Part shown: positions 37,359 to 50,200 of the stretch, piece after piece
How the letters are laid out: each line of letters begins with the position of its first letter
Numbering within the stretch: the first letter of the stretch is position 1
Source of the DNA: Brachionus manjavacas
Lineage: Eukaryota > Rotifera > Eurotatoria > Ploima > Brachionidae
Assembly (NCBI GenBank): GCA_019054805.1
Contig: JAHQIY010000004.1
Coordinates: forward strand, 6,510,001 to 6,574,000
Length of the DNA stretch: 64,000 nucleotides
Reading direction: 5' to 3'
Notes under the pieces: generated by a model
Told to the model about the DNA's origin: nothing
The model's input: only the letters and a program-made list of their open reading frames with translations
The model's database searches: none
Position numbers and translations under genes: made by a program

Positions 37359-39061
37359 TCAATCGATTTTACGGTTTATAGTAAAATTGTATTTATTTAT
37401 ATAATCTGTTGGCATTGAACCTACATTAACTTTTAACATTGTAAAAATGGGATATTTATTTTCCTCAGATGCTTTAATATTAAGTCGATAGAAATCAGAC
37501 AGACCATCTTTTTTCATTCGTTTTGTAGTGCTAAAGAGAAGATTTTCTCGTACCGGGTTACGCTTTGATTTTCCATGATAGGACATTTTAAATAATGCAT
37601 AATTGGAATCGGGCCTTCTAACACAAACATCGTTCACTATCATTCTAATTCCAAGATCTAAGAATTCAACAAATTCAAACAAACTAAGCAAAAAAAAAGA
37701 ATCAAAAATTCATTACCATCATCTTCGGCTCCCCAATTCCAGTATTCATTTGAAAAACCATTGATTGTTTGATAGACTTTTGGTTCAAGACATAGAACAC
37801 CACCTACAAGAAGCTCGTACAAATTCGGTTTGTAGTAAAACTTTTTCTTGGAGTTGTTCAAGTCTTCGCTCACTTTATGAATAGAAAGTGATAAATGTCT
37901 TGGCATATCTTTGTTTTTATCATTCGAATAATCATCACTACATCCATAAATGTTGTAATCACTTTCCGGAATCAAGTCTACGTCATGAAAAATCATACAT
38001 TTCACATTGAGAAAGTTTTTGGACATTTTTTTGCCTGCCAATTCATCGTTTAAGCCTTGCACTCTATAATTTTTCAATAAATGGTCGAATGCTGAATTAT
38101 ACAATCTGCCTTTGTTAAATGAATCATCAAAGTTTGATTGCTCAACAATCAAAATTTTATAGTGCAAAAATTGTCTTTGCAAGAATGGATGCAAATTAGC
38201 CATTAAATCCATAAGATTTTTTTCTCGTCTCAGAAAAGGAATCACAACCATAGTAAGATCTTGTTTTTTGTTTTTAATAAATTTCTGAATTTGGCTTATT
38301 TTGCTCTTGGAATTGAAGTGTTCTTTGACTATACCATAGGTGAAATTACTAAGTTTTTTTATTAAAGAAGTCATGTCTTCATTTGAACGCATCCTGAATT
38401 TATCCAAAATTTTTTTCAACTGATACAGATGTTCATCGCTTGAATGATAATACAGATATTCTTGGAAACACATTGGAGGCTTATAGTAACCTCCATTCCT
38501 GAGGTTTCTATTGTAGTTGGAACTCATGTTTTTCATTGATACTGATCTATTTACATTAGTCGAATTGCCAAACAAAGAAATGGAATCGAAATTGCGCTGA
38601 ATTTTTCTAACTGTACAAAATTTTAAATTTTTCAAAAATCGAACCATAATAGACGGATCTTCGGATGTAATGATTCCATTGTAGTCCAAATCAAATATGT
38701 TGACTTCATTACCGTTTTTTAGGTTTTCAAATATGTAAAAGTTGTAAAATAGAACAAATTTTTCTGAGTAAGATTTTGGAAAATTTGATTTGGAATTTTG
38801 ATAATTGGAAAAGTTGCAAGTGATTGAACTTCGGCTGATATTTTGTCTTTTGAGGACATGCTTATAAAGATTGTATGGCTCCACTGAATTATCTCTTTTA
38901 CTCGGAACTCTTGAATTAGAAAATACAAAACTGGACAATAAAATAAAGCTGATGATAAAAAGGAATATTTGTCGTTTGTTAAAAAAAGGCAGCTTCATAA
39001 ATAATCTTTGACTTTTTCTTTTGAGCAATTCTAACTGATTTATTTTAAGATGAATTCTCAT
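37359..39061 (-). CDS. beta-1,4-galactosyltransferase-family (GT7) Golgi enzyme (2 exons)
   Basis: Exons 39061-37717 and 37657-37359 join at the catalytic motif (GAT GAT G | AT CTT GGA) to give 547 residues. A type II membrane topology is clear: a basic N-terminus, then a signal anchor (IFLFIISFILLSSFVF, about 33-48), then a long Asn/Ser-rich stem. The catalytic part has VIPFLRREKNLMDLMANLHPFLQRQ and FHDVDLIPE (metal-binding DVD, 360-362). It continues with PRHLSLSI, GGVLCLEP, INGFSNEYWNWGAEDDD (443-449) and GIRM, in family order. The residue before VGGV, equivalent to Tyr289 of bovine B4GALT1, is Leu418, which favours UDP-GalNAc as donor. The usual WGWG is WNWG. The stem is longer than in vertebrate enzymes. 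It acts in the Golgi on N-acetylglucosamine-terminated glycans. Confidence 0.9.
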
Positions 39062-40933
39062 TTTTTAATTATTTATCTGAAAAAAAAACCATTTTATATT
39101 AATTATTTTAACGATGAAATTACAATATTGTTGTTGACGTAATGTTTTTCTACGTAATTATCATTAACAATAGAATGCCAAAGGTTTTTTAAACCCATTT
39201 ATATACTGAAGAAATAGAATTTAATCTTTTGGGTAAAAAAAAGTAAAAAAAATTTTAATTCTCTATTTGACGCTGATAATTAAAAAATTATCGAAATGAG
39301 AGCAAAAAAAATATTCCTATAGATGTAAAGACATAAAGAGATAATTTAAGAAACTTTTTTTAGCTAAAAAAAAGAAAAAAGATAAAAAAATCATTGGTGA
39401 AGAATAGATATTCCATTAGAATTAGTTATTATATTTTAAAAAATAGTTCTAATATATTGAAGTAAAATGAAAAAGTTTACTTGAAAACGTTATGAAAAAA
39501 ATTTTTAAATTATACGAAATGAAAAATAAAAGAACACCTTTGAACACTTTAAGCGGTGAAAAACATGTCAGTTTTAAGTGAATAGTCTATTTTTTTATTT
39601 AAAATAAAAATCTTTTTTAAAAAAATTGAAAATAATTCCAGATTCAACTGTTCTATTAGCAGAGTGAGTTAAATTAAAATCTTACTTTCAAAATTTAATA
39701 AATATCAACAGCTAATAACTTTCAGTTCATATTTTGTTGGAATCATTCATTTAAAAATTTAATTAAAGATTTTAACATAATTAAAAACGTCGAAATTCTG
39801 ACTGCCTTTAGAAAATTTTCATGATTTTATTTATTAAACTAATTCGCATAATTTTCATATTTATTTAATCGAATTTTAACTCTAAAAGTAAAAAATTTGT
39901 AATGAAACATTTACAAAAATATCTAAAAACTTTAATTATTGAAATGAAGATTTTGTCATCTGAAGTTTTGTTCGATGGCCTTTGATTAAATTTCTAGATT
40001 GGTTCGTTGATTTTTCAAAAATTTTCACAAAATTTTATTGATTTTTCTGGTGAAATGTTTTTTAATTTCAAGATTTAAAATTAATTCAAAAAAGAAAATT
40101 AGCTTATAAAAAGTTGAAAATAAATCATTTTTTTTTTCAAATCAGAAATTTAAAGAAAAATACTGACAAGTTGTTTCAAATTGAAAAAATATATTAAGTT
40201 GACTGAAAAACACTTTTTTATTTGGCAACAGAGAAAATGTTCAGCTAGCCAAATATTTGTGCAAATATTTTGAGACTTTAAAAATAATCAATATTTTTTT
40301 TTTTAATAAATTTAAATGAACACAGTCGCTTGTAAGAGAGACAAGAATAGGTTGCCAACAAATAATAAATTTCTAAATGTTTTAATCTTTGTATTTTTAT
40401 TAAAAATTTTTTTATTTATGTATGACACCAAAGGCTTACACAACTAATATTGAATTTTGCATTGATGAGAAGTGTGGTAATTCAACATTTTGCATTAATT
40501 TTCTTCGGTCTTTTTGAGAAAAAGCAACAAATCATCGATAATTGGTATAAGAAATTACGAAGTTGCCAAGTGAATTTAATCTCGAAAAAACCTATGAATT
40601 TACAATCGAAATTAGCTGACTGGGTATATCGAAAATCTTAAATATTAGATCCTTAAAAAACATTCCGGATTAAAATAGTAATGAAATTAATCAAAAATAT
40701 TTTGAACCAGTTTGAAATTAATTTTCGTTAAACTTTTTATAATTGATTTCAGAAGCTTTATCATCACGTTAAACATTTTTTTCAAGTAATGAATGCCTTA
40801 GGCTCTAACATTCTAAAGGTTTAAAATTGAAATTAAAGTTTCTCTTAAATCTCTTCTTATTCAATCAGTATTATTTTTATTTTAAAATTTTATTTATTGT
40901 TTATTGAAAATGCTGAAAAAATTAAATTCTTTT
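39062..40933. other. A/T-rich spacer upstream of the GT7 gene
   Basis: Presumably holds the promoter of the GT7 gene and includes one copy of a 149-bp duplication (separate entry). A 63-codon frame at 40450-40641 starts at TTG and has no recognisable homology. Confidence 0.45.
39383..39531 (+). repeat. 149-bp duplicated segment, copy A
   Basis: Identical to 41691-41839 except for one difference near the middle (GAAAAAGTTTAC against GAAAAGTTTTAC). This copy sits in ordinary spacer DNA; the other interrupts the LINE. Confidence 0.95.
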
Positions 40934-41118
40934 AATTATTTCTATTAAATCTGAAATTAAATGGAAACTTAGCCAATTTTTGACACTCGTAAATTTGCTT
41001 ACTGTACTATTAATGACTGTGAAAAAGTTCTTGTTATAAAAAAATTTTGTTCTAAAAAAGGTATTCAATTTTTTTTTAAATTTAGAAACAATGTAAAGCT
41101 TTGCGTTAAATTTTTCAA
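40934..41118 (+). repeat. 185-bp direct repeat flanking the LINE, left copy
   Basis: Matches 44081-44265 over 185 bp with two substitutions. It abuts the 5' end of the LINE and is interpreted as a very long target-site duplication. Confidence 0.95.
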
Positions 41119-41129
41119 ATGCAACGTCA

Positions 41130-43985
41130 TTGTCCAATAAATGGGATCAATTTAAAGCAAACTTAGCCTCACTTGGGTACCCGCATATAGTCATGGTGAC
41201 GGAGACGTGGTTTGGTCCGAATTCGCTTAGAACGCTGGACCAATATTGTTTGTACGCACGAGATAGAGTTACTGGCAAAGGTGGCGGAGTAGCAATATAT
41301 ATCAAAAATGAACTCGAGTCTTTCGAAGTCAATGAATTAAGAAACTCGGATCAAACTAGTGAGCAAATTTGGTGTGAGTTAAAACACAAAAATGACCGAA
41401 TTCTAATCGGATGTATATATAGACCGCCTCACGCTAACCGTGAATGCAACCTATCGATAATAAATTCATTAATAAAAGCTAAATTGTTGGTGAGCGGGGC
41501 AAATATTCGAACATGATGATATCAGGAGACTTTAATTACCCTGATATCAAATGGCATAATAATGTTGGTTTTTGTGATGGTGATGTAACATCATCTCGTG
41601 TCGAGTTTATTCGAGCTCTAGATGATTGTTATGTTGCACAAGTGGTGGAATTAGAAACATTCGGAAATAATATTCTGGACTTAGTGTTAGTAAAAAAATC
41701 ATTGGTGAAGAATAGATATTCCATTAGAATTAGTTATTATATTTTAAAAAATAGTTCTAATATATTGAAGTAAAATGAAAAGTTTTACTTGAAAACGTTA
41801 TGAAAAAAATTTTTAAATTATACGAAATGAAAAATAAAATTAAAAGTAGTGGCACCATTATCATCATCTAAAAAAGATAAGCTACATGCTACCCTTAGAT
41901 GGAAGTTTCAATTAAAAGATGAGTTTTCCAAGCTGGGAAACGGACAAGCAAGACGAGCATACAGATTAGGCGACTATGAAAATTTAAACAGTGAGCTAAA
42001 TGTGAAAAGTGGGTAGTGGTCATAATGGATTTGATCGAGCTATTAAGAATAACGAAGAATATAAGACAGAAAATAAGCTTAAACATCAGCTGTTTTCAAA
42101 AATTAGAGCGTCATCAAAAGACAATGCAGTCCGAGGCCTGCTAATAAAAGACTACCGTAAAATATGTAAGAAAATTCGCAAATTGGTTAAGCTGTGTCGG
42201 CTTGAACTCGAGCGAAGTATTGCCTCAAAAAGTAAATCGGACCAAAACTTCTACACTCGTATATAAACAGACAAAATTCTTGCAAAGAGAAGATTAGAGT
42301 ATTAGTAAATGACGGCATTGAGTTACAAAATGGACAAGGAATTGCTGACTGCTTGAATGAACAATTCCATAGTGTTTTCACTAAAGGAGCCAGGTTAAGA
42401 CCATTACCGTTTTTCGCAAAAAGATCAGCTAACAGTATTCAAATAGATTCCAATTGTTTCAAAAAGAAAGACGTGCTAGAAACAAAATCACCTGGAATCG
42501 ATAATGTTCACCCTTACGTATTACGTGAGTGTATGGAGCCACTGTCGCTAGCTTTTTCATTGGTATACAAAATATCGTTTACATCAGGCCAGATACCATC
42601 AACTTGGAAAAAAGCGAATGTTTGCCCTATCTATAAAAAAGGTACAAAAAGTACTCCGTCAAATTACAGACCAGTCTTATTGACATCTGTCCCGGGAAAG
42701 GTAATGGAAAAAATTGTGAAAAGACTAATGGTTCAACACCTTGATGAGAATCATCTGCTATCAATCCACCAACATGGCTAAGAGGCAAATCATGCTTAAC
42801 GAACTTGCTTGAAACTATTGATATAGTAACAGAAGCAACAAATCGTGGCTTTTCGGCCATATTGGTGATGTTAGACTTCGCAAAGGCGTTTGACACGGTG
42901 CCACATGAAGAGCTATTGTACAAATTGGAAGCCTATGGTTTTGATGGCCTTATCCTTGATTGGCATAAAAGCTTTTTGTTAGATAGGCATCAAAGAGTAG
43001 TTATGGGTGAATACTTGTCAGAGTGGAAGAAGGTAGAAAGTGGTGTTCCTCAAGGGTCAGTCTTGGGACCACTACTTTTCTTAATATATATTAATGATAT
43101 GCCAGAAAAGCTACATCACTTTTGTAAGATGTTTGCTGATGATAGCAAACTAATAGCAATTATCAAGAACAATCTTGATAGAAAGATGCTGCAAGATGAT
43201 TTGAATAAATTGGTAGAATGGACAGCTGAGTGGCGAATGGTCTTCAATTTCGATAAATGCAAGGTAATGCGAGTAGCTGATGATAAAAAAAAAAAAATAA
43301 TGATCAAGTCGAGTCATGCAAGATGAGCGACCCAGTATCTGGAATAGTGCATATTCTTGATGAATCACTTTCGGAAAGAGATCTCGGAGTCCAAATGAAG
43401 TTCAATCTTAAGTGGGACGACCAATGTAAGATAGCAGCTATGAGGGGCAACACAGTACTTGCTACAATCCACAAAACATTTAAATCAATGGATGTCAAAA
43501 TGCTCAGCTCACTGTACAAGACTTATGTAAGACCACATTTGGAATATGCTGTACAAGCGTGGTGTCCTTACAATAGCAAGGATATCAAGTGTCTTGAAAT
43601 GGTACAAAGAAGGGCCACGAAGTCAATACATCAACTCAGATATATGACATATGAGGAGAGACTAAGAAAATTAAGGCTGCAAAAACTGTCGGAAAGGAGA
43701 GAAAGAGGAGATATGATACAGATGTTCAAATTCGTCAGGGGCTACAATAAAGTAAACTGGTTTCATCTAAACATGCCTGCTAACTCACTCTCGCAGACTG
43801 GACCGGCTGGGTCCATTAGAGGGGGTTCACATCGTTTAAGACAGCAACGAACAAATTGCAGAAAAAGAGAAAACTTTTTCACAAATAGAGTGGTGAAAGG
43901 ATGGAACAAACTGCCAACACAAATATGTGAATCCAGAACAGTTAATGGTTTTAAAAACAAGTTTGACAAAGCGCAAACAATATAA
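41130..43985 (+). pseudogene. LINE ORF2 remnant (APE endonuclease + reverse transcriptase)
   Basis: Readable in six pieces across frames: 41130-41516 and 41513-41773 (endonuclease, with IGCIYRPPHAN and SGDFNYPDI), 42009-42266, 42353-42781 (RT fingers, KSPGIDNVHPYVLRE and SNYRPVLLTSVPGKVMEKI), 42805-43326 and 43323-43985. The fifth piece has DFAKAFDTVPHEELL, GVPQGSVLGPLLFLIYIND and the MFADDSKL catalytic motif at about 43128. The last piece has YAVQAWCPYNSKD and the VVKGWNKLPTQI end. Frameshifts at about 41515, 42782 and 43324, and a foreign 149-bp block at 41691-41839, make it non-coding today. The RT active-site residues are still intact. Confidence 0.93.
41691..41839 (+). repeat. 149-bp duplicated segment, copy B, inside the LINE
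   Basis: Copy of 39383-39531 (148/149 identical) that replaces or interrupts LINE coding sequence right after ILDLVLV of the endonuclease. LINE-like sequence resumes at about 41840 (VVAPLSSSKKDKLHATLRW). Confidence 0.95.
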
Positions 43986-44080
43986 GCTACCATAGCTTGG
44001 AGTCTACTGTCTCTAAGCTTCGTAACTGACCAAACGTGGGTCATTTACTGTAGTTACTCTTTATTATTATTATTATTATT

Positions 44081-44265
44081 AATTATTTCTATTAAAACTG
44101 AAATTAAATGGAAACTTAGCCAATTTTTGACACTCGTAAATTTGCTTACTGTACTATTAATGACTGTGAAAAAGTTCTTGTTATAAAAAAATTTTGTTCT
44201 TAAAAAGGTATTCAATTTTTTTTTAAATTTAGAAACAATGTAAAGCTTTGCGTTAAATTTTTCAA
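44081..44265 (+). repeat. 185-bp direct repeat flanking the LINE, right copy
   Basis: Right partner of 40934-41118, starting directly after the (TTA)n tail of the LINE. It differs at two positions. Confidence 0.95.
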
Positions 44266-47200
44266 TCAGCAATTATTAAAACTAAAATAAAAACTTCTCA
44301 AATTCAATTTTTTTTCATCTAAAGAATTTGTTTATTTCAAATTTTCAGACTAATTAATTCATTTTAAACATAATTTGAATAATTTTTTCCAACTTAAAAA
44401 TTCTATGATCACAAGAGCTATTCAATTAATCGAACAAATTTAATTAAAGTGGAATATATTTAGCAATTGAAAATAAATTGAAAATAAATGTATAAAATGA
44501 TAAATTCTAGCAAGAAACAAATTTATCTAAAAATTTTGAGACAAATGCAAAAAGTTGATAGAAAATTTTAAGAACAGTATTCTATTCTGAAAAATAAAGT
44601 TTAAATTTTTGCCCATAGGAATATGATATTTAAGTTGTTTGTATAGCTTAATATAATTATATACACAATATCTGTATGCTTTTATTAAACACATTGGCCT
44701 AAATTTACCGTTTGATTTATTCAAAGGGATATATCGAACTTTCAATCAATCGATATTGCTAGAAAAAACAATTGAACAATGGAAAATATTTCCTAAACAA
44801 GATAATCAAAAGTAAGTGAAAGTTTGCAAAATTTTTGTCTACAGACAATTTGAAAATTTTGGCTACAAAAATTCCATTAAGCTTTTCTGACTTTTAATTT
44901 ATTTATTTTTCATATTTAATAATTGAAATGTCAAACTATTAGCTTGAATTCTCGATATGATTTGTCGGACCATAGGTATCCTAGTCTTAAATTTTATCAT
45001 CTCTTATAAATACGGTCTATTCAGTCATAAAATTTGGTCAAAATCGTTTAATTTTTTGTTTCTTTTTTTTATTTTAATCAAAACCAAAACAAACGAAAAC
45101 TGAAAATCATTAGGAAAGATTGTTTAATATTAGAATTAAAAGAGATTTGTATTCTTTTCTGTCCAAAACTCCCCTAAAATTATCGCCAAGCAAATCCTAT
45201 GAGCAATAGGTTTCATCAACCAAGTCCAAATCTATTTGGTTCATATGTTTGAAAAGATTATCTAGTTAAAAGTTTCGATAATCAAAAAGCACCATTATAA
45301 AAGTTTAGCATTTGAATTAGTAATTTTTTAAAAAAATATCAATGGTCCTAGTTTTCTCGGTTTAATAATCTAAAGATTAATTCACGCAAAAACAAAAAAT
45401 TCTAGTAGATTTTTGCTAAGCTCTTTTTCCTTTTTTTGTTTAATTTAAATCAATAAATTTTTGTCAACTTCCTAAATTGATGATTTTTTTTCATATAATT
45501 GATTGACATTTTATCTTTCAAATTTATTACTAGCCATTTTGCATAAAATAACATGTTTAATCTAGACTACTTCAATAATATATGCCAAATACTACCGATC
45601 CATTGTTTTAATTGCATTAAAAAATTAATAGTAATTTTTTTTCAGCTTAAATTAATAGTAATTTTTTTAGTTTTTTCAACTTTTTTAAATTTTAATGATA
45701 TTTTTTTTCAATTTAAATTCTTAAAGCATTCTTTATTGCTCTTTTTTCAAGCTTTTAAATAAATATTTTAAAATTAATTTTAAAAGGTTGATTTATCTTT
45801 TCACAAGAGATTTATATTCCTGAGCTTTTGGTGGAAATTAGTTATTTAAATTTTGTATTTAATTTTTATGTCAAATTTTGAAACCCACGAGTCAATTTTT
45901 TCAGATTTAAAAAAAGTAAAATAATTTTTATCGTTGTTGGTTGATTTATGTTTCTTTTTGTATACGCAATCTATTTTTTTATTTAAGCTAAAATTAATAG
46001 CATTCGGCTTTAATATTTTTTAATTTTGTTTTCATTTAAAAATATATCACCCTTTCGATCTCTGAAACAAATATTCTTCTCTTTAGATTTGTCTTAATTT
46101 GAACCAGCAGTTGCTGAGCAAATTCAATTAAGTTATGCTTTTGGGTTTAAATAAGTTGATGTTTTAAAAATATGATTAATGCTTTTAACTAGGGATCCTT
46201 TCATTTATTTAATAGTATCTCTTTTTCAATTTAAAGAATAATAAATAAAGAAAATTTTTGTTTGAACTAAAATAAAAAACAGTGCAAAAATGAAAGAATG
46301 TCTAAAATTGGTTCTGTAAATTTTTTGAGCTGGCTCATACATTCAATGTACAATCCAGATCTTGTTTATCAAAAAATTTCAATGAAAATCATAGTGCACA
46401 GTATTTGTTTGAGTTGGATTTAGGAAAGCCGTTGAATGTATTAATAAAAAAATTATAAATTTTAATTTTATTTGTAAATCATGCATTTAAAAATTTTTAA
46501 ATTTTCCAATATAAATTTTAAATTATTGTTTTTTTTAAATGAATTTATCTTTTATTACAAATTTAATTGCTTTAAAAAGCACATCAGAGCTCAAATAATT
46601 TACAAAAACTAATTAAATTCTTACAACTAATTATCTGATTGTTTAATATGTTTGTACATTTTTATCGGATAAATAGAAAATAAAGATTTTCAAAATTTAC
46701 TTATCTCAACTCAGCTATTATTATTTTTAGAAATTTTTTGCTCGGAATCTTAATTGATTGTTTTGAAGCTTTTTCGTAGCTCTAGGTCAAAATTTTATCT
46801 AAAATTAAACTAACTAATCTACTGGGATAAAGGTACACAAGTTTAATTAGAACCTTTATTTTAAAATCTAATTTTAGCCAAAAATAATTGAGCTATATAT
46901 TTCTAAGAAAACATTGGAATCTAAGCCGATAGCAATAGGACCGGCCGGAATAAGGGCAAGACCTTTGTTTTAGCACAAAAAATTTTCTCTAACTTTTTTA
47001 ATGATTTTATAAACACTATTAAAAGCCTACATAATTTTTTTAACACATTGGATAATATGAGTTAAGTACCGAGCCAAAAGTTATACGGGAAAAATCTTGA
47101 TTACGTAATTTTATGTTTAATTTATTTATTATGACAATAAAATTATTCATAGTAAATATCTATCTGATTTTGCAAATTTTAATTAAATTTTTTCTTTATC

Positions 47201-50200
47201 CATCCAAACGCCAGCCTATTCTAGAAAGCAGCTTTGCTCCAAAACAATGAATTACTTTATTGATAAACATATTTTATTCTAAGCTAAATATTTTGGCGAT
47301 TTTTCTTTTCTTAAAATTATTTACTTTTTTTCTTATTTATTCCGTTTGTGGCATATTGTTCTATTTTATTAATTTATTATTATATCATCAATTTAAAAGG
47401 AAAATAAAACACTTTTTACACACTCGCTGATGTTTATCAATAAATTAAAAGGGTAATTTGGTGAGTTTGAAGGCTTTTAAAATAAAGAAGAAAAATCAAG
47501 ATCAATTTTTAAATCTTTTAAATCAGTTTGCAAATAAAAATAGCAAAATCTCAATCATAAATCAATCGAATGGCACTTTTTTTTAATTTTTAACTTAAAT
47601 CAATGGTTTATTTACGAAAAGTTAAGCCATTATTTATTTTAATTTACTAGGAACTAATTAATTTGGTAGTAACAAGGCCCATAAAATTTACAAATAGTAA
47701 AAAGTCAGATATTTTGAAGCAAAATTAAAATACTGATAAAAATACTCTCTAAAAATCAGGCAATAAAGAAAGGTTTTTTTTAGAAATGCGGACTCTTTAA
47801 TGTACATAGACCATCGCGTTTTCTAATTAATTTAAGATTTCATCATAAAAAGATAAGAATTCTACTTTTGTTCAAAAAAATAGATAATTTTTTTCTTCAT
47901 TAGAGCTATTATTTTTAATATTTGAATCAAGAAGATATGGGCTGTTCTCTATTTAAATTGGGAAAATAGAACTAAAAAAATTCAGAGCCATTCTAGGTAT
48001 TTTTTAATTTAATAAAATCATTAAAATTTTTGAAAGATTTAACCACTTCAATTTTAAGTTTAGAATTATTCTAAAAAACTAATAAAAAAATCTAGTTTAG
48101 AAAAAAACATTTTTTATTATGCAATTAATCTTCAACTTGGTTATGTTCATTAACAACAGCTTGGTTCCAAACAAATGAATTAAATTAATAATTTGTTTTT
48201 TGTTCAACGCATCAATCATAAAATTGGATTTTTTTGAATCATTTGCAAATATGATTCAAGGTTAATAACTTTTGAACAAATATAAAATAGTTAATTTAAA
48301 TACTGATTAGATAATATTTTCTATTTTTTTAAAACAAAGATGTAGAGGTGTAGTATTAATGTTGAATCACAGCAAATAAATAGACTCTTTTAGTAAATTA
48401 GAAGCAAGTATAAAAATTAATTAGCATTTTGGAAATTTTTATTTTTACAAATTAAATACCACCAGTTTGTTCTAAATTTCACTAAAAGTATTTCAAAGTT
48501 TCAAAAATAAATAAATTCTATTTTCAATAAATACACAGAGTGCAAGCTTGATATTTACAGTTAATTAGTGTAAAGCCAAGATTTCTATCTGACGATATTC
48601 GGTTTCTTGAAACTTTGATTAATTTTAACGCTAAAAATCGAATTATATTTGGATTCTAGAAGAAGCTGAGCACATGTAAAGCGAGATCCAAACAGTTTGA
48701 CTGGATCGAATAACTTTTCATGTCTATTCAAAGATTAAATTATCAAATACTATAAATTATATAATAAGAATAAATTTTTGAGATTATTTTTAATTTTATT
48801 TGTAGCGGCAGGTAAGCAATTTACTATGAAATCTTGAATTTTAGCCCTTATTACTAAAATTGATGAATACAAATTGGGTTTTTTATTATTCAAAATAGTG
48901 AGTTCGGGTGAAAAACTAATGCGGCCTATGGCGTGAATATTTTTCAAATTTAAATAATTGCCAAAATTTAGGCTGAAAAAATCAACTCGAGAGCATTGAT
49001 GCTTATCAACCTTTGGTTACGTTTAGTTATTTTTTCTAGTTCAGAGTTAACTAATAGCAATAGTTTTTTTTTTTATTTTCAACAAATAATTTATTAAATC
49101 CTTGAAAAATGAATTAAATCAAGAAGCCCAGAGCTTCGAAGCCAACTTGCATATGATTACATCATTACCTGATATAATCCACTATTTATAAGGATTTTTC
49201 AAAATAGTCTAACTAAGTAAATTAAGCTAATTGCCAAAAAGAGCTGACTTTAAGGTGTTTTCTATTTTTCATTTTAAAAATTTTGAAAATTTTGAAAATA
49301 ATGACTATGAAAAATAAATTGTTTTTAGTCTAAATGAATTAAGAATTCTTAGTCTGTAAATTAAAAGAAATATTTTGCAAATATTGTGTTAATTAAAGGT
49401 TGTTCAAGAATTTACTAATTTTTAGTAAAAAAATGACCCAAATGAGCGCAAATATCTTCTTATTTATTCAACTGACATTCAAATCAGTCAGTGCTCGATT
49501 TGTTGTGGTAATTTTAGACCGCAAGATGAGCGTGAATAGCCGTGATACTGATCGAAATTTTTTTTAATAAAAAAATAGTATAAGTTGAGCATCTCCAAGG
49601 AATATTAACAATATTAGAATCAAGCAAAAGAAATAAACTTTCACGCTTAGCATTTATCATATTTTCTTATTTTATTTAGGCTCAATAACAAAACCCATAG
49701 GAGATATTTGATTTTTATTTTCTAAGATTCAAGCGAACAAAAACAAGTCGGAATAAAATTCTCTAAATTTAAAAATTAAGTTAAAGATAAGAAGATTGAC
49801 TGGGTATTCGTTGAGTCCTTAAAATTAAAAAAAAAAGATCACGAAGATAAGATAAATGGCTTGGACAACTAAGGCATATTTTCAACAGGGAAATCACGCA
49901 TATTGTAAAAGCTTGTCCTATTTGCTCTACTTGTGTCTATTTGAAATTGCTAATACTCGGGACAAATTTTATTAAACATAAAAAAAAGAAAACCTAATTT
50001 TCTGAAGTGGTATTTTTTGTTCTAAAGAAAGCCATCGATCTCGGAGTATATTTTTGCTAAGCTCGGTCACGAATATCATCTTATTTTAACAAGTTGTTTT
50101 CTCAATTGGAGTCTTAAATTTCTCAAAGAAAAGCCGGCAAGCATTGACCACAATTTTACACTTAAATACTTAAACATTTAAAATTAAACTGATCCTTTTA

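Larger units (their letters stand above)
41119..44080 (+). mobile_element. CR1/Jockey-like LINE retrotransposon, 5'-truncated and mutated
   Basis: About 2.96 kb between 185-bp direct repeats. It starts inside the endonuclease (HIVMVTETWF at about 41175) and continues through the reverse transcriptase and C-terminal domain. A 3' UTR follows with a TGACC...GGTCA hairpin (44027-44043) and a (TTA)n tail (44060-44080). The clade is assigned from the APE endonuclease, the FADDS active site and the YAVQAWCPY thumb motif, without a tree. Confidence 0.93.

Noticed and set aside
40450..40641. 63-codon frame between the GT7 gene and the LINE
   Set aside because: It starts at TTG, has no recognisable homology and sits in spacer DNA. 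Possibly an old gene fragment, but unsupported.
49880..49960. IVKACPICSTC reading resembling the zinc-binding end of a retroviral-type integrase
   Set aside because: Too short and isolated, the HH part is not present, and no RT or LTR lies nearby.
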